Shown here piece after piece: positions 1-10,400 of a stretch of DNA of 64,000 bases (position 1 is its first letter; each line of letters opens with the position of its first letter). The position numbers and the translations under genes were made by a program. The notes beneath the pieces were generated by a model. That model was not told where the DNA came from, did not search any database, and saw only the letters and a list, made by a program, of their open reading frames with translations. Origin of the DNA: Bacteroides sp. (lineage in GTDB: Bacteria; Bacteroidota; Bacteroidia; Bacteroidales; Bacteroidaceae); the NCBI RefSeq assembly GCF_028690125.1, contig NZ_JAQVBV010000007.1, positions 62,001 to 126,000 on the forward strand, read 5' to 3'.

Positions 1-1
1 T

Positions 2-2632
2 AACCAGTCCGATGTAAGGAACTTACTTCGCCGAGGGACTGGAGAAGGATATGCAGAAGTTGATTTTCAAGCAGTGAACGGTCATCGGTATCGTTCCCGT
101 TGGTCAGTTAGGCGGACGAGATTTAAGTCGGATGGTTCTTTACAACCGCAAGTGTTGGAAGTGAAGGATTTAGATACAGATAAAGAATGTCAGGGTACTA
201 AAAAAGAACTGCTGGCTCAGTTAACAGAGCTAATCGGATTGACTTATGAGCAATTTACCCGTACGGTATTGTTAGCTCAAAATGATTTTGCTACTTTCTT
301 AAAATCTAAAGGGACGGCGAAAGCCGAATTACTTGAAAAGCTAACAGGAACAGGAGTCTATTCCAAGATATCACAGGAAATTTTTGCAAGGAATAAAGCT
401 ATTCAGGAAGAAGTTGCTTTCATTCATAGTAAAATGAGTGTAATTGAGTTAATACCGGAGGAAGAACTTCTTGTTTTAAAAGAAGAGAAGGAACAATTGA
501 TAGAAAGACGTACGGTAGGAATAAAGTTGTTGGCAGATTTGAATGCTCAATTAAATATAGTTCGTTCATTGAGAACGCAAGAAAGTTTATGGAAGAAAAA
601 ACAGCAAGAAGAACAATCCGAACAAGAGAAAATTAAGGTTCTGCAAGAGGCTTTAGAATTGCAGGAAGAAGGATTGGTACGTTTTAAAGTACAATGTGAG
701 GCGATACAGCCGGATTTAAAAAAGGCTCGTCAGTTGGATGTGCAGATTCAATCGCAGCAAACAGGATATGTACAATCACAGCAAATTTTACAGTCGGCTC
801 GTTTACGGGTGACAGAATATGGAAAGATCGTTCAGTCTGCTATCAGTCAGTTGCAAATGTCAATTAACTCTATGAACCGTTTATTGAATCATAAGGAGGG
901 AGAGACTTTGGAATTGGAGCAGGTAGAGAAGATTCTAAAACAGGAAGAAGAATTATTGGAGAGCCGTTTGAAAGCACATGAGGAATGTCAGAACCGTTTG
1001 AATGCTTTTGGTTATCCGTCACTGGTGGACACTCAAAGTAAACTAAAAAATGAATTAGTACGGCAGCAAAACATCCGGCAACTAACTGAGACTGAAATAA
1101 AAACCAAACAGGATATAAGGAAGTTAGAGTCGGAAACTGTTATCTGTGCACAACAGTTGGCGGAACAGGAAGTCGCTTTGAAAACCATTCAACGTCTTTA
1201 TGAAAATACACGTATGGCAGTAGGAAAAGATGTAAAAGCCTTGCGCCAACAGTTGCAAGAAGGAACTGCCTGTCCTGTTTGTGGCAGTACAACGCATCCT
1301 TATCATCAGCAACAAGAAGTTGTAGATACTCTTTTCCGAAGTATGGAGCAGGAGTATAATGCGATGACAACAGCTTATCAGCAAACCAATAACCGGAACA
1401 TTGTATTGCAGCGAGATTTAACTCACTTGAAGAGTGTGCATGAACAACTGAAGCAGCAATTAGTAGCTTTGCAACAAGAGGGTCCGAAAAGTGGCAACGA
1501 AGAACAAATACGGAATCAGTTGAATGAATTAGCTGAACGAATTCTTGAATATAGTGCTCTTTACGCGGAATGGCAACGGAATGATGAAGAATTAAAAAAA
1601 CGGCGGACTCATTGCACATCTCTACATGAGAATGTGGCTCGTTGCCGTTTGGCAATACAGAAGGCTTCCTCTGCCAAAGAGCAGTTAGCTATTTTGGAGA
1701 CAGCGGTTACTTCTGAACAGGGCAGGTTTGATATAATATCTAAAGCGTTGGAAGAACTTCGTCTGGAAAGATCACAATTATTAAAAGGAAAGAGTGCGGA
1801 TGAGGCTGAAATTGCTGTTATCAGAAAAGAAAAAGAATTAAATGTAGCTTTGGATAAAAGCCGTAAAGATGTTGAGCTAGCGCAGAATCGGCTTTCCGGT
1901 TTGCTGGGAGAAAAGAAACAACTTACTAGTATAATTAAAGAGTTGCAAGAACAACAAAAGCATATCGAGTTTCCCGATCAATTGCCGGAAACAATTGCAA
2001 AACAGCAAGAAGAAAATCTGAATACGGAGCGTTGTTTATCTGCAATCGAAGCAAGACTATTACAACAAGTGAAAAATAAAGTGGTTGCTGAACAAATAGC
2101 CAAAGAGCTTGCTGAAAAGCAACTATTAGCCGAGCGTTGGGCAAAACTGAATAAACTGATAGGCAGTGCTGACGGAGCTAAGTTTAAAGTCATAGCGCAA
2201 AGCTATACTTTAAATCTATTATTACTTCATGCCAACCGGCATTTATCGTATTTATCTAAACGTTATAAATTGCAGCAAATACCGGATACTTTAGGTCTTC
2301 AGGTTATTGATTGTGATATGTGCGATGAAGTCCGAACAGTTTATTCTCTTTCCGGAGGAGAATCATTTTTGATTTCTCTTGCACTAGCTTTAGGATTATC
2401 TTCATTATCTAGTAACAACCTGAAAGTGGAATCCCTCTTTATTGACGAAGGATTTGGCTCATTGGATGCAGATAGTTTGCGGACAGCAATGGAGGCATTG
2501 GAGCAATTACAAATGCAGGGACGTAAGATCGGAGTAATATCTCATGTACAGGAAATGAGTGAACGTATTTCTGTGCAAATACAAGTACACAAAAAAGTCA
2601 ATGGGAAAAGCGTGCTTACCGTCGTAGGGTAA
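2..2632 (+). CDS. sbcC: Exonuclease subunit SbcC (Rad50-like ATPase), 5' end cut by window edge
   Basis: Rad50/SbcC-type SMC ATPase that with SbcD nuclease opens DNA hairpins and trims double-strand ends. The frame is open from base 2, so the start and the Walker A motif lie outside the window; the GTG at 74 is internal. What is visible: the tail of the N-terminal ATPase lobe, long Gln/Glu/Lys-rich coiled coils on both sides of a zinc hook (CPVCG near base 1271), then the C-terminal lobe with the ABC signature SLSGGES (near 2347) and Walker B LFIDEGFGSLD (near 2437). sbcD would be expected just upstream. The last 17 bases overlap the convergent phosphoesterase gene. Family assignment is firm; the only doubt is the missing start. 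Confidence 0.95.
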   Translation, partial: NQSDVRNLLRRGTGEGYAEVDFQAVNGHRYRSRWSVRRTRFKSDGSLQPQVLEVKDLDTDKECQGTKKELLAQLTELIGLTYEQFTRTVLLAQNDFATFLKSKGTAKAELLEKLTGTGVYSKISQEIFARNKAIQEEVAFIHSKMSVIELIPEEELLVLKEEKEQLIERRTVGIKLLADLNAQLNIVRSLRTQESLWKKKQQEEQSEQEKIKVLQEALELQEEGLVRFKVQCEAIQPDLKKARQLDVQIQSQQTGYVQSQQILQSARLRVTEYGKIVQSAISQLQMSINSMNRLLNHKEGETLELEQVEKILKQEEELLESRLKAHEECQNRLNAFGYPSLVDTQSKLKNELVRQQNIRQLTETEIKTKQDIRKLESETVICAQQLAEQEVALKTIQRLYENTRMAVGKDVKALRQQLQEGTACPVCGSTTHPYHQQQEVVDTLFRSMEQEYNAMTTAYQQTNNRNIVLQRDLTHLKSVHEQLKQQLVALQQEGPKSGNEEQIRNQLNELAERILEYSALYAEWQRNDEELKKRRTHCTSLHENVARCRLAIQKASSAKEQLAILETAVTSEQGRFDIISKALEELRLERSQLLKGKSADEAEIAVIRKEKELNVALDKSRKDVELAQNRLSGLLGEKKQLTSIIKELQEQQKHIEFPDQLPETIAKQQEENLNTERCLSAIEARLLQQVKNKVVAEQIAKELAEKQLLAERWAKLNKLIGSADGAKFKVIAQSYTLNLLLLHANRHLSYLSKRYKLQQIPDTLGLQVIDCDMCDEVRTVYSLSGGESFLISLALALGLSSLSSNNLKVESLFIDEGFGSLDADSLRTAMEALEQLQMQGRKIGVISHVQEMSERISVQIQVHKKVNGKSVLTVVG

Positions 2633-3782
2633 GCACCGTTATTTCCGGCCAGGCACCAAAACGGAAAGGTAATCCAACGTATCCGATTCCTAAATTTACA
2701 TATAGTCCTCGTGATCCTTCCAAATACATCCCACACCATTCCGGATAAATATAGGAAGCAAGAGAGTAATCTCCTAATTTCATTTGCATCCCGTGTGTAT
2801 GTCCTGCCAGCATCAAGTCTATATTCGATTGGGGAAGTACTTCCCGTCTCCAATGTGTCGGGTTATGGCTCAATAAAATTTGGAACATTCCTTCAGTACC
2901 TTGCATTGCTTTGGGTAAATCGCCATGTTGAGAAAATGGAGGTTCTCCTTCATTTTCCACTCCTATGAGCGCAATACTGTCATTGCCTTGTACTAGAATA
3001 TCATGTTCATTATTTAATAATTTCCATCCCATTGTGGCTTTTCTTTGTTTGAGGTCTAACAGGTTCTCCGCTTGTTTCTGTCCATTTTCCCAATGAAAGT
3101 AAGGGCCATAATCGTGATTCCCTAATATGGAGTAAACTCCGTCTTTTGCTTTTAAACTAGCCAGTATTTTTTGAAAGTCTTCCAACTCAACCGCACGGTG
3201 ATTGACCAGATCTCCCGTGAATACAATGAGATCGGGATGTTGTTCATTCACCAGATTGACCAGCTTCTGAATAGCAGAAGTATTTCCTTGCCAACTTCCA
3301 ATATGAATGTCGGATAATTGAACGATACGATATCCCTCAAAAGCCTGTGGCAATCGGGAAGAGGTATAAGTGACTTCTTTGACATCAAACTGCGTACGCC
3401 CGATAAAAGAGCCGTATATAATGACGATAATACAAAGAACTCCTAGTGTCAGACCTGTACATATAAAAGGAGTCCGAGGCCAGCGCAACCATTTATGAAA
3501 AGGTATTCCTATGAAGGTAAAGAAAGCCAATATTAATTTAGGAGCTGTAAAGAGAAAAAAGAAAATAGAAAACCATCCGATGCCCTGGGTATGCTTTTCG
3601 GCTAAGGGGTCATTGCCAAAATAAGTCAGATAAGCAAGACCTGATGAAAGCAAGAAGCAGGGTAACCAATAAAGAAGGCGTAACCAAAGTTTGCTTGTCA
3701 GTTTAACGATAAATCTGAGATATAAATAGATATCCGGCAGAACCAGGAAGATTAATAAGAAAATAAATAAACGTTGTAGCAT
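2616..3782 (-). CDS. Membrane-anchored metallophosphoesterase (YkuE/YaeI-like)
   Basis: A 388-residue calcineurin-like phosphoesterase. About four hydrophobic helices fill residues 1-125, followed by a cytoplasmic or periplasmic catalytic domain with the full metal-ligand set: DIH (158-160), GDLVNH (190-195), GNHD (221-224), SHNPTHW (305-311) and GHTHG (327-331). The family includes enzymes acting on lipid A precursors or other phospholipid-linked phosphates; the substrate here cannot be read from sequence. It is last in an apparent operon after the MetH reactivation-domain gene (14-base gap) and overlaps the 3' end of sbcC tail to tail. Confidence 0.9.
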   Translation of the reverse strand: MLQRLFIFLLIFLVLPDIYLYLRFIVKLTSKLWLRLLYWLPCFLLSSGLAYLTYFGNDPLAEKHTQGIGWFSIFFFLFTAPKLILAFFTFIGIPFHKWLRWPRTPFICTGLTLGVLCIIVIIYGSFIGRTQFDVKEVTYTSSRLPQAFEGYRIVQLSDIHIGSWQGNTSAIQKLVNLVNEQHPDLIVFTGDLVNHRAVELEDFQKILASLKAKDGVYSILGNHDYGPYFHWENGQKQAENLLDLKQRKATMGWKLLNNEHDILVQGNDSIALIGVENEGEPPFSQHGDLPKAMQGTEGMFQILLSHNPTHWRREVLPQSNIDLMLAGHTHGMQMKLGDYSLASYIYPEWCGMYLEGSRGLYVNLGIGYVGLPFRFGAWPEITVLTLRR

Positions 3783-3796
3783 AGTCGTGTTGTCAG

Positions 3797-4699
3797 TTAT
3801 TGTATATTGGCAGCTAAGAATTTACGTATTTCTTCAATGCTTTTTCCTCTTCGACGGGCGTAATCTTCCAGTTGGTCTTCTCCAATTTTTCCCACGGAGA
3901 AATATTCAGAGGCTGGATGAGCAAACATAAGTCCGCAGACAGAAGCGTGAGGATACATCGCTCCATTCTCTGTGAGACTGATTCCTATCTGTTTCATATC
4001 CAGAAGTTTGTCTAGTAAGAAATTGACAGATTGGTCGGGTAGGGAAGGGTATCCTACGGCAGGACGGATACCTTGATAATTTTCAACCAGTAAGTCGGCT
4101 ATTGTCAGATTCTCTTCTTTGGCATATCCCCAGAATTCTTTGCGTACATACTCGTGCATTTTCTCAGTGGCAGCCTCTGCCAAACGGTCGGAAAGCGTCT
4201 GAACGAGCAGATGTTTGTATGGGTCCTGTTCATACAATTCTTCCATATCTGCATCAATGCAGGAAGCAAAAGCGCCTATCATGTCCGGAATGCCGGAAGA
4301 CAGTGGACGGATAAAATCACTCAGGCAGATAAAAGGACTGCCATCTCGTTTAGGAGTTTGCTGACGCAGCAGTGGGAAAATTATTGTTTGATTCTCTTCT
4401 TTTTCAATCATCAGGTTATCTCCGTCAGAATTTGCCTTACATAGCTTGAAGATTGTTTTTACTTCATAGTCTGCATCAAGCATATCGAGCATTCGGTTTG
4501 CTTCCTTAAAAAGTTGCATGGCTTCGGAAGCCTTATTTCTTTCTTCTTCAGGAAAGGTAGTCAGCCACGAAGCCCGGCATACGTCACAACCATGAATATT
4601 AGCAATGGCTGCAAAACGTGGTTGGAAGCCCCAGGCATGGAAAAAGTATATCCAATTGATATAAGGAGCCACATCATGTATTTTATAAGATAGTGTCAT
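3797..4699 (-). CDS. Stand-alone methionine synthase activation (AdoMet-binding) domain protein
   Basis: The 300-residue product matches only the C-terminal reactivation module of cobalamin-dependent methionine synthase MetH. Key elements are present: an SDFI segment near residue 127, the AdoMet-binding RPAVGYPS segment (212-219), and the closing LTENGAMYPHASV... region ending with DYARRRGKSIEE, which parallels the E. coli MetH tail closely. There is no homocysteine-, folate- or cobalamin-binding domain. In full MetH this module reductively methylates cob(II)alamin. As a free protein it would have to act in trans on a separate MetH or on another corrinoid protein; that is inference. It lies between pyrC (85-base gap) and the phosphoesterase gene on the same strand. 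Confidence 0.88.
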   Translation of the reverse strand: MTLSYKIHDVAPYINWIYFFHAWGFQPRFAAIANIHGCDVCRASWLTTFPEEERNKASEAMQLFKEANRMLDMLDADYEVKTIFKLCKANSDGDNLMIEKEENQTIIFPLLRQQTPKRDGSPFICLSDFIRPLSSGIPDMIGAFASCIDADMEELYEQDPYKHLLVQTLSDRLAEAATEKMHEYVRKEFWGYAKEENLTIADLLVENYQGIRPAVGYPSLPDQSVNFLLDKLLDMKQIGISLTENGAMYPHASVCGLMFAHPASEYFSVGKIGEDQLEDYARRRGKSIEEIRKFLAANIQ

Positions 4700-4784
4700 A
4701 AGCTATTTTATTAAATGTCCAGACGAGAATTATTTTTTCCGTATGAGACAATTTCTTTCTCCATATAAGTCATTCCAAAGCTAT

Positions 4785-6125
4785 TTATCTTTCAAAAAAC
4801 AGCTCTTGTCCACGATAATTTTCGTCAATCTCTCCATTATTATACAACAGATGTCCATTTACAAATGTTTTTTCAACTTTCCAATTGAAAGTATGTCCTT
4901 CCAACGGGCTCCATTTGCATTTACTCAGAATGCAGTCGTTAGTAACAGTCCATTCACTTCCGGGACGTACCAGAACGAGGTCGGCGAAATAACCTTTCCG
5001 GACAAATCCACGTTTTTGTATCTCATAGATTTGTGCAGGAGCATGACACATCTTCTCAACTACCTTTTCGATAGTAAAGACTCCTTTATCTACAAACTCC
5101 AACATACTTACCAGTGAGAACTGTATCATCGGCATACCGGACATGGCTTTGAGGGCTCCTTCTTCTTTCTCACTCAACAAGTGCGGAGCGTGGTCTGTAG
5201 CAATGGCATCAATCAATCCGCTATTAACGGCTTCTTGCAACGCTTTTCGGTCTTTAGCTGTTTTGATGGCGGGATTACATTTGATTCGTGCACCCAAAGT
5301 CTGATAATCATCTTCCGTAAAGACTAGGTGAGATACACAGGCTTCCGCCGTAATTCTCTTTTTTGCTAGAGGAACTTTTTCGAAGAGACTTAATTCTTTT
5401 GCAGTGGAAATGTGCATGATATGTAAACGTGCATTTGCTTCCTTTGCTAATTGTACAGCCAACTCAGAAGAACGGTAACAAGCTTCTTCGGAACGGATTA
5501 CAGAATGCAGTTCCAAAGGAACATCGTCTCCGTATTCTTTCTTATATCTATCTGTATTTTCTTTGATGATTCCTTGGTCTTCGCAATGGGCGGCAATCAG
5601 CAAATCAGTACCTCCAAAGATATTACGCAGACTAGCCAACCGATCTACCAACATATTACCCGTACTGGAACCCATGAACAGCTTAACGCCGCAAACACGG
5701 TGTTTATCCAATTGGTCGAATTGAGTGTAGTTATTGTTGGTAGCTCCGAAATAACAGGAGTAATTGACTGCCGATTTTTCCGACAACAGTATGAATTTCT
5801 CATTCAAAGCCTCCAATGTCGTAGTTTGCGGGTTCGTATTCGGCATATCCATAATGGAGGTAACTCCTCCCGCTGCTGCCGCACGGCTTTCAGTCGTAAT
5901 ATCTGCTTTATGAGTCAGCCCCGGATCGCGGAAGTGGACGTGCTCGTCGATAGCACCCGGCAAAAGATAACATCCGGTTGCATCAATGATTTCATCACAA
6001 GGAACAGTTGTCCTCTGGTCGCCTACTAATATTTCAGCAATTTTCTCGTCTTCAATAACAACAGAGCCTAATACATTTCTTCCTTCGTTGATAATAACGG
6101 CATTTTGAATCAGAATACGTTTCAT
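4785..6125 (-). CDS. pyrC: Dihydroorotase
   Basis: Zinc amidohydrolase that closes carbamoyl aspartate to dihydroorotate in pyrimidine synthesis. The 446-residue length and motifs fit the class I (PyrC/PyrX-like long) type: the HxH metal pair in EHVHFRDPG (61-69), the LTHKAD segment, the GVKLFMGSSTGN segment that carries the carboxylated lysine, and the late ATDHAPH metal/catalytic motif. Its start codon overlaps the stop of the upstream glycosyltransferase (ATGA, four bases), which indicates translational coupling. All active-site signatures look intact. Confidence 0.93.
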   Translation of the reverse strand: MKRILIQNAVIINEGRNVLGSVVIEDEKIAEILVGDQRTTVPCDEIIDATGCYLLPGAIDEHVHFRDPGLTHKADITTESRAAAAGGVTSIMDMPNTNPQTTTLEALNEKFILLSEKSAVNYSCYFGATNNNYTQFDQLDKHRVCGVKLFMGSSTGNMLVDRLASLRNIFGGTDLLIAAHCEDQGIIKENTDRYKKEYGDDVPLELHSVIRSEEACYRSSELAVQLAKEANARLHIMHISTAKELSLFEKVPLAKKRITAEACVSHLVFTEDDYQTLGARIKCNPAIKTAKDRKALQEAVNSGLIDAIATDHAPHLLSEKEEGALKAMSGMPMIQFSLVSMLEFVDKGVFTIEKVVEKMCHAPAQIYEIQKRGFVRKGYFADLVLVRPGSEWTVTNDCILSKCKWSPLEGHTFNWKVEKTFVNGHLLYNNGEIDENYRGQELFFER

Positions 6126-6865
6126 TTCTTTTGTGGGAATTTATGGAACCAACTATTAACTTTTAATTTAATCACACCGAATATGGCTTCACCAAAGATA
6201 CTGCTGTTCATCTTCGAAGTACCTAGTTCTCTATTGATAAAAATAACAGGGACTTCAATGATTTTGAATCCACATTTATAAGCGGTAAACTTCATTTCTA
6301 TCTGGAAAGCATATCCCTTGAAACGGATATTGTCCAGATCAATAGTTTCAAGTACTTGCCGACAGTAACAAACGAATCCGGCTGTAGTATCATGTACCGG
6401 AATACCCGTAATGAAGCGTACATATTTGGAAGCGAAATAAGACATCAGCACTCGTGCCATGGGCCAATTGACCACATTCACACCACTTACATAACGCGAA
6501 CCAACGGAAACATCTCCTCCTTCCTCTGAACAAGCTTTATATAAGCGCGGAAGATCATTAGGATTGTGACTGAAGTCTGCATCCATTTCGAAGATATATT
6601 CGTAAGTATGTTCTAAAGCCCATTTAAAACCGGTAATATAGGCAGTACCCAGTCCTAATTTCCCTTTCCGTTCAATCATGTAAAGTCGCTCGGGAAATTC
6701 TTGTTGCAGAGTTTTGACGATGGTTGCCGTACCGTCAGGCGAACCGTCTTCTATAACTAATATGTGAAATACCTTGGGAAGCCCGAAAACTGCACGAATG
6801 ATATTTTCTATGTTTTCCCGCTCGTTATAAGTAGGGATAATTACAATGCTATCCGATGTTTGCAT
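6122..6865 (-). CDS. Family 2 glycosyltransferase, polyprenyl-phosphate mannosyltransferase (DPM1) type
   Basis: A 247-residue GT-A glycosyltransferase without membrane helices. It starts with VIIPTYNERENI, has the nucleotide-binding EDGSPDGT segment and a DADFSHNP motif (DXD-like), and keeps the RFKGYAF region typical of dolichol-/polyprenyl-phosphate mannosyltransferases. It probably loads a sugar (mannose in characterised relatives) from a nucleotide donor onto a polyprenyl phosphate at the inner membrane, for later protein O-glycosylation or glycan work. It is first gene of the operon with pyrC; a TATTTTTG box lies 23 bases upstream of its ATG. Confidence 0.88.
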   Translation of the reverse strand: MQTSDSIVIIPTYNERENIENIIRAVFGLPKVFHILVIEDGSPDGTATIVKTLQQEFPERLYMIERKGKLGLGTAYITGFKWALEHTYEYIFEMDADFSHNPNDLPRLYKACSEEGGDVSVGSRYVSGVNVVNWPMARVLMSYFASKYVRFITGIPVHDTTAGFVCYCRQVLETIDLDNIRFKGYAFQIEMKFTAYKCGFKIIEVPVIFINRELGTSKMNSSIFGEAIFGVIKLKVNSWFHKFPQKK

Positions 6866-6887
6866 ATGAATACTATAAATTTTAAAA

Positions 6888-6895
6888 CAAAAATA
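6888..6895 (-). promoter_or_regulatory. Candidate -7 box of the glycosyltransferase-pyrC operon
   Basis: Reads TATTTTTG on the minus strand, matching the Bacteroides TAnnTTTG -7 consensus, 23 bases before the ATG at 6865. No clear TTTG -33 box is seen at the usual 19-21 base distance, so support is moderate. Confidence 0.5.
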
Positions 6896-7035
6896 GGTTT
6901 TTTCCTTTAGTTATGAATGAACTAAGGATAATTTAACGTGTGATACTTGGATATAGCCGCAAAATCGTTCCTTTATAACATCGAATGTTCCTTAATGTTT
7001 GGCTGACCATATTAGCGTACAATTGTTTAGCGAAA

Positions 7036-7068
7036 TTTGAGAATTTTCGATTAGTAAATTTATCTTTG
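7036..7068 (+). promoter_or_regulatory. Strong Bacteroides-type promoter
   Basis: TTTG at 7036-7039 is followed after 21 bases by TATCTTTG at 7061-7068, an exact match to the Bacteroides -33/-7 consensus and spacing. No intact conventional gene follows; only a 40-codon frame starting at 7080 and a broken reading region lie before mfd. It could serve a small RNA or peptide, be left from a decayed gene, or contribute to mfd expression. Confidence 0.6.
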
Positions 7069-7079
7069 CGCAACTTTTA

Positions 7080-7427
7080 ATGAAAGTCAAAGCATCGCAG
7101 TCCAACAAATTACTGAAAGAATTAAGTCGGAACATATTTTGGCTCCTTAAAACAAAGGCATCGATAATTGGAATACAATTAAGAAGTCGGCAATACCATT
7201 GATTAAATGGCTTGATGAATATGATAAAGAACAAGTGTCCCTATCTGCTTACTTTTACTAACCGAAAGAGAGCTCATCATCGTATGGATGAATATTTAAA
7301 ACAGATTCATCAACCTACAATCTCTCTTGATGTTTTGGACAAAGAATTTTTCCGTAAATTCGTACCTTTCTTGAAGAAATGTACAATTAAAACATATTTC
7401 GACAAAGATAAGAAATCAACCTTGTGA
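7080..7427 (+). pseudogene. Decayed coding remnant upstream of mfd, possibly a tyrosine recombinase N-terminal part
   Basis: Starting at the ATG at 7080 there is a 40-codon frame (to 7202), then a short open stretch in another frame around 7203-7260, then an open frame from 7212 to 7427 with a segment around MDEYLKQIHQ and LDVLDKEFFRKFVPFLKK. The last segment resembles the SAM-like core-binding domain of Bacteroides tyrosine integrases (an 'IxLxxLxxxFxxxFxxFL' pattern). The pieces change frame, as expected of a degenerate gene. The resemblance is from memory and weak; the 40-codon frame could equally be an independent small gene. Confidence 0.3.
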
Positions 7428-7448
7428 GATAGATTCATGTAAAATTCG

Positions 7449-7456
7449 TATTTTTG
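7449..7456 (+). promoter_or_regulatory. Candidate -7 box of mfd
   Basis: TATTTTTG matches TAnnTTTG and lies 18 bases before the ATG at 7475. It overlaps the TTG at 7454 that would otherwise extend the gene, which supports the ATG as the true start. A TTG at 7422-7424 is slightly too far upstream for a textbook -33 box. Confidence 0.5.
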
Positions 7457-7474
7457 CAGAGTAATTTTTTAGAT

Positions 7475-10400
7475 ATGACAATAACCGAGTTACAACAACA
7501 ATATGCCGTTCATCCCAATACGGCAGTTCTCAAGCGTTTATTAAAGGATACTTCTATTCAGACCATATTCTGCGGAGGATTGTGCGCTTCTGCCACATCT
7601 TTGTTCTCATCCGTTTTGGTGAAACAAGATGTTTGCCCTTTTGTTTTTATTTTGAGCAATCTGGAAGAAGCCGGGTATTTTTATCATGACCTGACACAAC
7701 TGTTGGGAACTGAAACTGTATTATTTTTCCCTTCTTCTTTTCGACGTTCCATTAAGTACGGACAGAAAGATGCTGCAAACGAGATTTTGCGTACTGAGGT
7801 GTTGAGCCGCTTACAAAAAGGTGAAAAAGGCTTGTGTATTGTTACTTATCCCGATGCGTTAGCGGAAAAAGTAGTATCTCGTAAGGAGTTAAGCGATAAA
7901 ACTCTGAAACTTAATGTTGAAGAAAAAGTAGATCTGACGTTTGTGACGGACATACTCCATAGTTACGGTTTTGAGTATGTAGACTACGTCTACGAGCCGG
8001 GGCAATATGCTGTTCGTGGTAGCATTATCGACGTATTTTCTTTTGCTTCTGAATATCCTTACCGTATCGACTTTTTCGGAGATGAGGTAGAGAGTATCCG
8101 AACATTTGAGGTCGAATCTCAACTTTCACGTGAAAAGAAAGACGGGATAGTGATCGTTCCGGATCTGGCAGTGACAGGTGATGTGACTACTTCTTTCCTT
8201 GACTTTCTTACGAAAGATACAGTTTTGGCTATGCATGATTTTCTTTGGTTGCGTGAACGTATTCAAGTAGTATATGATGAGGCACTTACTCCACAAGCAA
8301 TAGCTGTACAGGAAACAGAAGAGAATAGGGGAATTACTTTGGAAGGCAAGTTGATAGATGGCAGTGAATTTACACTGCGTGCTCTTGATTTCCGCCGGAT
8401 GGAGTTCGGCAATAAACCTACAGGTACACCGAATGCCAGTGTTACGTTTGAGACTTCCGCTCAACCTATCTTTCATAAGAATTTCGATCTGGTAGCATCT
8501 TCTTTCAGAGACTTTTTGGAGAAAGGGTATTCGCTATATATTTGTAGTGATAGTGCGAAGCAGACTGACCGAATCAAAGCCATTTTTGAGGATAGGGGAG
8601 ATAAGATACAGTTTACTCCGGTAGAACGTACGCTTCATGAAGGATTTGTCGATCGAACATTACGATTTTGTATTTTTACAGATCATCAGTTGTTCGACCG
8701 TTTCCATAAGTATAATTTAAAAAGTGATAAAGCCCGTTCGGGAAAAGTCGCTCTTTCGTTGAAAGAACTGAATCAATTTACTCCGGGCGATTATGTAGTG
8801 CATACCGATCATGGTGTCGGTCGCTTTTCCGGATTGGTACGTATACCCAATGGGGATACCACACAGGAAGTCTTGAAGTTGGTCTTTCAGAATGAAGATG
8901 TAGTCTTTGTTTCTATTCATTCTCTACATAAAGTATCTAAATATAAAGGAAAAGAGGGAGAAGCTCCCCGACTTAACAAGTTGGGAACCGGTGCATGGGA
9001 AAAGCTGAAGGAGCGTACTAAGAGTAAAATTAAAGATATTGCCCGTGACTTGATCAAGCTCTATTCCCAACGTCGTCAGGAAAAGGGATTTTCTTATAGT
9101 CCCGACAGCTTTTTGCAACGGGAGCTGGAAGCCTCGTTTATTTATGAAGATACTCCGGACCAAAGTAAAGCGACTGCGGATGTGAAAACGGATATGGAAG
9201 GAGATCGTCCGATGGATCGTCTGATCTGCGGAGATGTAGGCTTTGGAAAGACTGAAGTAGCTATACGAGCAGCCTTTAAAGCCGTTGCCGATAATAAGCA
9301 AGTGGCAGTTTTGGTTCCGACCACTGTGCTTGCTTATCAGCATTTTCAAACTTTCCGTGATCGCTTGAAAGATTTACCTTGCCGTGTGGATTATTTGAGC
9401 CGTGCCCGTACAGCAACTCAAGCTAAAGCGGTATTGAAAGGTTTGAAAGATGGAGAAGTGAATATTCTGATAGGAACTCATCGAATCTTAGGAAAGGATG
9501 TCCAATTCAAGGACTTAGGATTATTAATTATCGACGAAGAGCAGAAGTTTGGAGTTTCTGTAAAAGAGAAATTACGTCAACTGAAAGTAAATGTAGATAC
9601 ACTGACAATGACTGCTACTCCGATTCCCCGTACGCTTCAATTCTCTTTGATGGGTGCTCGTGACTTGAGTGTCATTTCTACTCCCCCTCCTAATCGTTAC
9701 CCGATTCAGACGGAAGTACATACATTTAACGAGGAAGTAATAACGGACGCTATCAATTTTGAGATGAGCCGTAACGGACAAGTGTTCTTCGTCAATAACC
9801 GGATCGCAAATTTGCCGGAACTGAAAGCGATGATCGAACGTCATATTCCCGATTGCCGTGTGGCTATTGGTCACGGACAGATGGAACCTGTACAGTTGGA
9901 ACAGATTATATTTGACTTTGTCAATTTCGATTATGATGTATTATTGGCAACTACTATTATCGAGAGCGGAATTGATATTCCGAATGCTAATACTATTATC
10001 ATCAATCAGGCTCAGAATTTCGGATTAAGTGATCTTCACCAGATGCGCGGGCGTGTGGGACGAAGTAATAAGAAAGCTTTTTGTTATTTGCTTGCTCCTC
10101 CGTTGGGTAGCCTGACCGCAGAAGGCAGACGCCGTTTGCAAGCCATCGAGAACTTCAGTGATCTGGGAAGTGGAATCCATATTGCTATGCAGGATTTGGA
10201 CATTAGGGGAGCCGGAAACTTGTTGGGAGCCGAGCAGAGCGGATTTATTGCAGATTTAGGGTATGAGACTTATCAAAAGATACTTTCCGAGGCAGTGTAT
10301 GAACTGAAAAATGATGAGTTTGCAGAGTTGTATGCAGAAGAAATCAAGGGAGAAGGACAGATCAGTGGTGAGCAGTTTGTTGATGAATGCCAGGTGGAAA

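Noticed and set aside
1140..1655. 171-codon minus-strand open frame
   Set aside because: Lies antisense within the sbcC coiled coil and has no supporting motif or start context.
6992..7234. 80-codon minus-strand frame
   Set aside because: Lies across a strong plus-strand promoter and a decayed region, with no recognised motif.
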